A stretch of 6,243 nt of DNA from Pseudomonadota bacterium (lineage in GTDB: Bacteria > Pseudomonadota > Alphaproteobacteria > Acetobacterales > Acetobacteraceae): assembly GCA_021828605.1 (NCBI GenBank), contig JAJZEG010000383.1, positions 1 through 6,243 of the forward strand, read 5' to 3'. This document shows positions 1-4,672 of this stretch, piece after piece; within the stretch, counting starts at the first letter, position 1, and every line of letters begins with the position of its first letter. The notes under the pieces are model-generated. The model made no database searches and was not told the origin of the DNA. It saw only the letters and a program-made list of their open reading frames with translations. The translations under genes and the position numbers were made by a program.

Positions 1-1389
1 CCGATCTAACCCGCCTTGCGGCATCGAAAACGGATTATGCGAGAAGGCGATCGATTTGGTGTCCTCGTCATATTCATACATCGGGAAATCAACAATCCAG
101 CAAAACTTAAAGACGTTCGGATCGATCAAGCCGAGATCAGTGCCGAGTTTGCTGCGAACCGCACCGGCAAATTTCGCCGCCTGCTCGCGCGGGCCAGCGG
201 CAAAAAACACCGCATCACCCGGTTTGGCCCCGACCGCCACCCTGATCGCCTCGGCGCGGGCCGGCTCCAAATTTTTCGCAATCGGCCCCTTGGCGCCCTC
301 GGCATCGAACTGAATATAGCCCAGCCCACCAGCCCCTTCGGCGCGCGCCCATTCATTCAATTTATCGAAAAAGCTGCGCGGATGGGCGCCACAGCCCGGC
401 GCTGGAATCGCGCGCACCACCCCACCCGCCGCGACGATTTTCGCGAACAAGCCAAAACCGGACTCGCGGAACGGCTCGGTGACATCGCTGATTTCCAACG
501 GATTGCGCAAATCGGGCTTATCCGAACCGTATTTCAGCATCGCCTGATCATAGGCGATGCGCGGAAACGGCCAGTCACTCACCGTCCGACCTTGCGCAAA
601 TTCCTTGAACAAGCCACCCAATACCGGCTCGATGGTGGCGAACACATCCTCCTGGGTGACAAAACTCATCTCGAAATCAAGCTGATAAAACTCACCCGGC
701 GCGCGATCAGCGCGGCTCGCTTCATCGCGAAAACACGGCGCAATCTGGAAATACCGATCAAACCCGGCCACCATCAATAATTGCTTGAACTGCTGAGGGG
801 CTTGCGGCAACGCATAAAACTTACCCGGATGCAGCCGGGCAGGGACCAGAAAATCCCGCGCCCCTTCCGGCGACGAGGCGGTGAGGATCGGCGTGGTGAA
901 CTCGGTAAAACCACGCTCGGTCATCGCGCGCCGCAACCAGGCGACAATATTCGCGCGCATCATAATGTTACGATGCAGTTTTTCGCGCCGCAAATCCAAA
1001 AACCGATAACGCAACCGTAAATCCTCAGGGAATTGCGCATCACCCGCAACCTGGATCGGCAGCTGATCCGCAACCGACTGCACCACCAGGCTCTCCGCGC
1101 GCAGCTCAATGGCGCCGGTCGCCAGTTTCGGATTTTGCGTGCCCTCGGCGCGGGTCACCACGCTGCCGGTGACGGTAATCACACTCTCGACCCGCAAGGA
1201 GGAGGCGATATCGAATAAGGCCGATCCTTGCGCGAACACGCATTGGGTCATGCCCGCATGATCGCGCAGATCAATAAATAACAGCCCGCCATGATCGCGC
1301 TTGGCATGCACCCAGCCGGAAAGCCGGGCGGTGATCCCGGCATCATCGTGCCTCAGGGCGCCGCAATTATGGGTCCGATAGTCATGCAT
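1..1389 (-). CDS. aspS: Aspartyl-tRNA synthetase, non-discriminating type (3' part beyond window)
   Basis: Class II synthetase that charges tRNA with aspartate in the cytoplasm. The minus-strand frame is open from ATG at 1389 to base 1 (463 codons, no stop); full-length bacterial AspRS is roughly 590-600 residues, so about 130 C-terminal residues including class II motif 3 lie outside. Visible: an N-terminal OB-fold anticodon-binding region with SGWVH and RDHGG (residues 31-35), motif 2 FRDE at 220-223 followed by [18 protein letters not shown] (to 243), the bacterial insertion domain region, and [11 protein letters not shown] near the edge. The start fits the alphaproteobacterial N-terminus ([13 protein letters not shown]), with AGGA 9 nt upstream. 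His33 in RDHGG and Gly83 in AEGTQNP match the non-discriminating pattern; E. coli has RDLGS and a Lys at the second site. That form also makes Asp-tRNA(Asn), later amidated by GatCAB. Identity is very secure; the discrimination type is inferred from two residues. Confidence 0.97.
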   Translation of the reverse strand, partial: MHDYRTHNCGALRHDDAGITARLSGWVHAKRDHGGLLFIDLRDHAGMTQCVFAQGSALFDIASSLRVESVITVTGSVVTRAEGTQNPKLATGAIELRAESLVVQSVADQLPIQVAGDAQFPEDLRLRYRFLDLRREKLHRNIMMRANIVAWLRRAMTERGFTEFTTPILTASSPEGARDFLVPARLHPGKFYALPQAPQQFKQLLMVAGFDRYFQIAPCFRDEASRADRAPGEFYQLDFEMSFVTQEDVFATIEPVLGGLFKEFAQGRTVSDWPFPRIAYDQAMLKYGSDKPDLRNPLEISDVTEPFRESGFGLFAKIVAAGGVVRAIPAPGCGAHPRSFFDKLNEWARAEGAGGLGYIQFDAEGAKGPIAKNLEPARAEAIRVAVGAKPGDAVFFAAGPREQAAKFAGAVRSKLGTDLGLIDPNVFKFCWIVDFPMYEYDEDTKSIAFSHNPFSMPQGGLDR

Positions 1390-1419
1390 GAGAGTCAGTC
1401 CTGATTAAAGTCGTGGCGC

Positions 1420-1448
1420 AAATGACGGGCCGCCCTCTTTTCTGTCAA
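1420..1448 (-). promoter_or_regulatory. Candidate sigma-70-type promoter for aspS
   Basis: On the minus strand a perfect TTGACA (1443-1448) is followed after 17 nt by TCATTT (1420-1425), which matches only 3 of 6 positions of the -10 consensus. The -10 lies about 30 nt upstream of the aspS ATG, a reasonable distance. The -35 is strong and the -10 weak, and no mapped start exists here, so this is a candidate only. I see no comparably good promoter for rnd on the plus strand in the same 83-bp gap. Confidence 0.45.
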
Positions 1449-1472
1449 GCCAGCCCGTGCCACTGACCAGGA

Positions 1473-2648
1473 ATGAAACCGAGCCCCGCTTTCGCCGACC
1501 CCATTCTGATCACCGAAACCTCTGCCCTTGAGGCGCTTTGTGCGCGGCTGGCCACGCATGATTTTATTACCGTCGACACCGAATTCATGCGCGAGCGCAC
1601 CTATTTTCCGGAGCTCTGCGTCATCCAAATCGGCGGCACTCACGATGTCGCGGTGATTGATGCCCAGGCGCCGGGCCTTAATTTATCGGCACTTGGCGCG
1701 CTGTTCGCCAATCCAGCGATTACCAAGGTGTTTCACGCCTGCCGCCAGGATGTCGAGATTTTTCTGCTTAAATTCGGTGCGGTACCTACCTCGATTTTTG
1801 ACACCCAAATCGCTGCAATGGTCGCGGGCTTTGGCGATCAGGTCGGCTATGACACGCTGGTCTCGTCCTTGACGGGCGGCAGCATCGATAAGGCGCATCG
1901 GTTCTCCGATTGGCAGGCCCGGCCCTTGTCAGCGGCGCAAATCAGCTATGCAGCCGCCGATGTCACCTGGCTGCGGCTGGTGTATCAGGCGCTGGGCGAC
2001 CGACTAGAGCGCGAAAAGCGGCTCGCTTGGGTCGCTGAGGAAATGGCGCAACTGGCCGAGCCCAGCACCTACCGCACCGAGCCCGAGGATGCGTGGCGGC
2101 GCCTGAAATTACGCGGCTCGAACCGCCGACAACTCGCTTTGGTGCAAGCCATCGCGGCATGGCGCGAGCGTGAGGCGGCGCGCATCAACATTCCGCGCCA
2201 ACGGGTGATCAAGGACGAGCAAATTCCTGAACTTGCAGCCATCGCCCCCAGCAATGCCGATGATTTGATGCGGGTGCGCGGCCTGAGCAAAGGCTTTGCC
2301 GATGGTAAATCGGGCACCGCCTTGCTCGCGGTGATTGCCGAGGCCAAATCACTTCCCGACCGTGATTTACCGGCTGCACCCACCCATCATGACACCGCAC
2401 GCCCGTCACCGGCTCTGGTTGCCTTATTGAAGGTGCTGCTGGCCGAGTGCGCCAATGCCAACCATGTTGCCGCGCGGTTGATCGCCTCCTCAGAGGATAT
2501 CGACCGTTTGGCAGGGGATGAAGACGCTGATTTGCCCTGCCTCACCGGCTGGCGCGCCGCCGTATTCGGCAACGACGCCCTCCGGCTGAAAGCGGGTAAA
2601 ATCGCGTTGGTCGCGCGCGGCAGGCGGATCGAGACCATCGCGCTCTAA
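1473..2648 (+). CDS. rnd: Ribonuclease D
   Basis: 3'-to-5' exoribonuclease of the DEDDy family that trims tRNA and other small RNA 3' ends in the cytoplasm. It has 391 residues, close to the 375 of E. coli RNase D. The exonuclease domain (about 10-190) carries motif Exo I VDTEF (Asp35, Glu37), Exo II HACRQD (Asp93) and Exo III YAAAD (Tyr159, Asp163), so all DEDDy residues are present. An HRDC domain follows (about 203-290, from EDAWRRLKLRG to the VRGLS region). The end (about 310-391) resembles the second HRDC-like domain, with CLTGWRAAVFGNDALRLKAG. The ATG is the first start after an in-frame TGA at 1464-1466. AGGA directly abuts it, too close for a normal ribosome site, so initiation may be weak or leaderless. 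It diverges from aspS. Oddity: its last 48 codons plus stop recur, diverged, at 3700-3846, so this 3' end may be foreign or regenerated. Confidence 0.96.
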   Translation: MKPSPAFADPILITETSALEALCARLATHDFITVDTEFMRERTYFPELCVIQIGGTHDVAVIDAQAPGLNLSALGALFANPAITKVFHACRQDVEIFLLKFGAVPTSIFDTQIAAMVAGFGDQVGYDTLVSSLTGGSIDKAHRFSDWQARPLSAAQISYAAADVTWLRLVYQALGDRLEREKRLAWVAEEMAQLAEPSTYRTEPEDAWRRLKLRGSNRRQLALVQAIAAWREREAARINIPRQRVIKDEQIPELAAIAPSNADDLMRVRGLSKGFADGKSGTALLAVIAEAKSLPDRDLPAAPTHHDTARPSPALVALLKVLLAECANANHVAARLIASSEDIDRLAGDEDADLPCLTGWRAAVFGNDALRLKAGKIALVARGRRIETIAL

Positions 2649-2666
2649 ACTATAATGTAGAGGCGG

Positions 2667-2725
2667 ATTCAGACATTTAATGGGATCACAACGCGATTCC
2701 ATTCAGACGGTTACCGGTCTAATGG
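2667..2725. repeat. Direct repeats and mutually exclusive hairpins after rnd
   Basis: ATTCAGAC occurs at 2667-2674 and 2701-2708, each followed a short way on by TAATGGG. Two inverted repeats overlap. AATGGGAT (2679-2686) pairs with ATTCCATT (2696-2703) with one G-T pair. CCATT-C-AGAC (2699-2708) pairs with GTCTAATGG (2717-2725) with one bulged base and an 8-nt loop. Both stems use the same CCATT, so only one can form at a time. There is no T-run, so this is not a standard intrinsic terminator for rnd. It could be a mobile-element end or an extragenic repeat; I do not recognise the family. Confidence 0.4.
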
Positions 2726-2816
2726 GGTTGGATGTGCTTTCACGCCCCGACCCGCCACAAGCCCTATCCGTCTGACGTCAGTCCCGATGAAAGTGAAGAA
2801 GAAGTCCCGGTCGGCG
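2704..2816 (+). pseudogene. IS5-family-like transposase, 5' remnant (left copy)
   Basis: From ATG at 2732 the frame reads MCFHAPTRHKPYPSDVS, then PDESEEEVP. The KPYPSDVSxDE start resembles the N-terminal DUF4096-like region of IS5-family transposases (typical pattern YPSDLTDEEW). The recognisable part is only about 26 codons; a DDE transposase of this family runs to roughly 250 residues or more. The invariant Trp after DE is replaced by Ser and the following residues are acidic, so it is decayed as well as truncated. Bases 2716-2782 match 3517-3583 at 58 of 67 positions, tying it to the right copy. Similarity fades where the neighbouring minus-strand gene ends (2817). The family call rests on a short segment. 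Confidence 0.6.
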
Positions 2817-3389
2817 TCATGATAAATGCTTCATTAAATCGTCGTGGTCAGACTGAAATCGCGGCTCCATCAGGTCCAGCCGAATTGTCGGGAAACGCTC
2901 GTTTTGTTTTATGTTCCGCATGGCCGGGAAGTTTACCACCGGATCGATAACTAATCCGTCCGATTCTAGGAAAATCAACCGCCATGCACGCAACCACGAC
3001 ACATTTGCATATGATTCAACGTCAAAGGCATCAGTAAATTCCGCTTCGACTTCAGCTTTTGTTTTCCTTATTTCGGGTGCAATCCCGTTGGTCTCACAAG
3101 AATCAATATATGCCTCCCAGATCAGGTCAGAGAAAACATATCCCAGTTTCACGCCGAAAAAGTCAGCGCTTCCGGGCGTCCCATGATGGACATTATGTTC
3201 GACCACATCAAAGTTGAATCTGACGCCTAAATTTTTGTCTTCACAAATTCCGCGATATGCCCTCCAGTCGTCCATTGCCGGATTTCCGCGAACAAGAAAT
3301 TTTATAAATAATTGTTTATTCGTGTTTTCTGCGATACCGTGGGAACATCTCCAGCCTTTGGCTGCAATATAAGTTGCTCTGGCAACCAT
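2817..3389 (-). CDS. Hypothetical protein, orphan cargo gene between IS remnants
   Basis: I do not recognise this 190-residue protein. It starts at ATG 3389 behind a strong ribosome site, GAGGAG (3399-3404) with a 9-nt spacer, which argues for a real translated gene. The product is predicted to be soluble and mildly acidic (I count 28 Asp/Glu against 22 Lys/Arg), with no signal peptide or membrane segment visible. Notable stretches are EHNVHHGTPGSADFFG (about 64-79), FSDLIWEAYIDSC (about 86-98), a Glu-rich KTKAEVEAEF region, and SWLRAWRLIFLESDG with two close tryptophans. Base composition is clearly lower in G+C than in the flanking genes (bases 3301-3360 hold 22 G/C of 60), pointing to transfer. 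It lies between two truncated copies of the same transposase and inside the duplicated rnd ends. A small accessory or defence-related role is possible but nothing in the sequence shows it. Confidence 0.7.
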   Translation of the reverse strand: MVARATYIAAKGWRCSHGIAENTNKQLFIKFLVRGNPAMDDWRAYRGICEDKNLGVRFNFDVVEHNVHHGTPGSADFFGVKLGYVFSDLIWEAYIDSCETNGIAPEIRKTKAEVEAEFTDAFDVESYANVSWLRAWRLIFLESDGLVIDPVVNFPAMRNIKQNERFPTIRLDLMEPRFQSDHDDLMKHLS

Positions 3390-3418
3390 AATTATTTTCT
3401 CCTCAATGCCGAGTAGTC

Positions 3419-3473
3419 AACGCCGATTACCAACGCGGATATCCGCACGCACCGCCATACCCGCTTTGGCGTT
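3419..3473. repeat. Palindrome nested in a longer inverted repeat upstream of the orphan gene
   Basis: The perfect 12-bp palindrome GCGGATATCCGC lies at 3435-3446. It sits inside an outer inverted repeat AACGCC (3419-3424) / GGCGTT (3468-3473). On the minus strand a weak -10-like GATAAT occurs at 3475-3480 without a good -35, so this structure could fall in the 5' leader of the orphan gene. It could be an operator, a leader structure or an IS end. The palindrome is seen directly; its role is unknown. Confidence 0.35.
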
Positions 3474-3508
3474 TATTATCGCTCTTAAAGGGTGTTATGT
3501 ACTTTGGC

Positions 3509-3709
3509 AGATTGTGGGTCTGATGGAGTTGGATATGCTCTCACGCTCCGGTCCGCCGCAAGCCGTATCCGTCTGACGTCAGTGATGACGAATGGTCGCT
3601 GGTTGTCCCGTACCTCACGCTGATGACCGAGGACGCTCCGCAGCGGGAGCATTCGCTGCGGGAGTTGTTCAACGCGCTGCGTTACGTGATCCGCTACGGG
3701 ATCGCCTGG
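3509..3709 (+). pseudogene. IS5-family-like transposase, 5' remnant (right copy), fused to rnd tail
   Basis: In one frame from 3536 the translation includes RRKPYPSDVSDDEWSLVVP, then YLTLMTEDAPQREHSLRELF and NALRYVIRYGIAW. This is the N-terminal part of an IS5-family transposase: the SDDEW motif, a basic/helical stretch, then R-Y-x-x-R-x-G-x-x-W. The position matching the left copy's ATG is ATA here (3533-3535), and an in-frame TGA lies just upstream (3521-3523), so no normal start remains. After GIAW the sequence switches inside GATCGCCTGG (3700-3709) to a copy of the rnd 3' end, which is read in a different frame. The catalytic DDE region is absent, so it cannot transpose by itself. It is better preserved than the left copy. 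Confidence 0.75.
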
Positions 3710-3846
3710 CTGGCGACGAAGCCGCTCATTTACCCTGCCTCACCGGCTGGCGCGCCGCCATATTCGGCGACGACGCCCTCCGACTGAAAGCAGGCAAAAT
3801 CGCACTGGTCGCGCGGGGCAAGCGGATCGAGACCATCGATCTCTAA
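3700..3846 (+). pseudogene. Second, diverged copy of the rnd 3' end (48 codons plus stop)
   Basis: These 147 bases align without gaps to 2502-2648, the end of rnd, at 127 of 147 positions (about 86%). Comparing codons, 13 differ synonymously and 6 differ in the amino acid, so the peptide (DRLAGDEAAHLPCLTG, then WRAAIFGDDALRLKAGK, then IALVARGKRIETIDL) is 42/48 identical. The synonymous bias means both copies evolved as part of functional rnd genes before this one was cut off. It has no rnd start or exonuclease domain; an open frame from 3592 into it is a chance chimera with out-of-frame transposase sequence. Its TAA (3844-3846) overlaps the phaB stop, suggesting this is where the resident rnd once ended. 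Confidence 0.88.
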
Positions 3847-4565
3847 TACATATGCTGACCGCCATTGATCGACATCGTCGATCCGGTGACGAAATCCGCA
3901 TCGTCAGCGGTCAGAAACAGCACGCCCCGCGCAATATCCTCCGCATGGCCCAACCGGCCAACCGGAATTCGCGCAATGATTTTTTCCAACACATCATGCG
4001 GCACCGCGCGCACCATATCGGTATCGACATAGCCGGGTGCGATCGCATTCACGGTAATCCCAAACCGCGCGCCTTCCTGCGCCAGCGCCTTGGTGAAGCC
4101 GTGAATGCCCGATTTCGCCGCAGCATAATTGACCTGACCATATTGGCCAGCCTGGCCGTTGATTGAACCAATATTGACAATGCGCCCGAATTTTTTCGCG
4201 CGCATCCCATCGAACGTGGCTTTGCATAAATTAAAGCACGAGCCCAAATTGGTATCGATCACCTGATCCCACATATCGCGCGACATGCGCGACATGGTGC
4301 CGTCGCGAGTGATCCCGGCATTATTAACCAGGATTTCCACCGGCCCCAAACGATGGGCAATCGCCTCAACGGCTTTGGAACAGGCCTCAAAATCGCCCGC
4401 ATCAAATTGCACCGCTTCGATTTTATGAACTTCGGTAAAATTCTGCGCAGCGGTCTGATTGCCGGCATAACTTGCAATAACCGTGCGCCCCGCCGCTTTC
4501 AAGGCAATGCTAATGGCGGCACCAATCCCGCGCGTGCCACCGGTCACTAATGCAATTCTGGACAT
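3843..4565 (-). CDS. phaB: Acetoacetyl-CoA reductase (PhaB-type SDR)
   Basis: NADPH-dependent reduction of acetoacetyl-CoA to (R)-3-hydroxybutyryl-CoA, the second step of polyhydroxybutyrate synthesis, in the cytoplasm. It has 240 residues, normal for PhaB. The Rossmann cofactor loop is TGGTRGIG (8-15), the NNAG motif is 81-84, and the catalytic set is Ser134, Tyr147 and Lys151 within GSINGQAGQYGQVNYAAAKSG's two halves. PGYVDTDM (177-184) and the C-terminal INGGQHMY (233-240) are PhaB-like and separate it from ordinary FabG, though FabG is the main alternative. The start is ATG at 4565, chosen because AAGGGA lies just upstream; an in-frame TTG at 4586 would add seven residues over that site. 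No phaA is adjacent in the window. Its TAG overlaps the TAA of the convergent rnd tail copy. Confidence 0.92.
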   Translation of the reverse strand: MSRIALVTGGTRGIGAAISIALKAAGRTVIASYAGNQTAAQNFTEVHKIEAVQFDAGDFEACSKAVEAIAHRLGPVEILVNNAGITRDGTMSRMSRDMWDQVIDTNLGSCFNLCKATFDGMRAKKFGRIVNIGSINGQAGQYGQVNYAAAKSGIHGFTKALAQEGARFGITVNAIAPGYVDTDMVRAVPHDVLEKIIARIPVGRLGHAEDIARGVLFLTADDADFVTGSTMSINGGQHMY

Positions 4566-4610
4566 TTTTTTCCCTTTTCGATGCAACCCCCGGCTATCGC
4601 GTTCCGGTTA

Positions 4611-4650
4611 CCAATCATGGGCCGGATTCGCCGTGAAAGTCCATGATTGG
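4611..4650. repeat. Perfect 10-bp inverted repeat upstream of phaB
   Basis: CCAATCATGG (4611-4620) and CCATGATTGG (4641-4650) are exact inverse copies separated by 20 bases. The palindrome ATCATGAT (4651-4658) follows directly, repeating the core. In transcription order it sits after the nagA-murQ stop (4673) and 45 bases before the phaB ATG. No T-run follows on the minus strand, so an intrinsic terminator is unlikely. A two-half-site operator for a dimeric regulator or a leader hairpin of phaB fits better, but this is inference. Apart from this, 4566-4672 contains nothing else I can name. Confidence 0.5.
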
Positions 4651-4672
4651 ATCATGATATTGTTCCCTTTTA

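Noticed and set aside
16..1218. Plus-strand open frames across 16-780, 781-1020 and 1033-1218
   Set aside because: They are antisense shadows of aspS, whose continuous minus-strand frame has recognisable AspRS motifs throughout.
2490..2702. Minus-strand frame over the rnd end and the repeat region
   Set aside because: Antisense to conserved rnd codons, with no ribosome site and no recognisable domain.
3413..3477. Integron attC site, from AAC...GTT at the outer inverted repeat
   Set aside because: The bases around AAC and GTT do not fit the RYYYAAC / GTTRRRY core sites, and no integron integrase or cassette order is seen.
2649..3699. Composite transposon with the orphan gene as cargo
   Set aside because: Neither flanking remnant contains a catalytic region or a recognisable full IS end, and no target-site duplication was found, so a working composite transposon cannot be supported.
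3592..3846. Open plus-strand frame of 84 codons ending in rnd-like sequence
   Set aside because: Its first 36 codons are out-of-frame reading of the transposase remnant and only the end is rnd. It has no plausible origin as a gene; it is a chance chimera.
4566..4586. TTG at 4586 as the phaB start
   Set aside because: It would translate through the AAGGGA ribosome site; ATG at 4565 gives the usual 240-residue PhaB.
4611..4650. Inverted repeat as an intrinsic terminator of nagA-murQ
   Set aside because: The 20-nt loop and absence of a following T-run on the minus strand do not fit.
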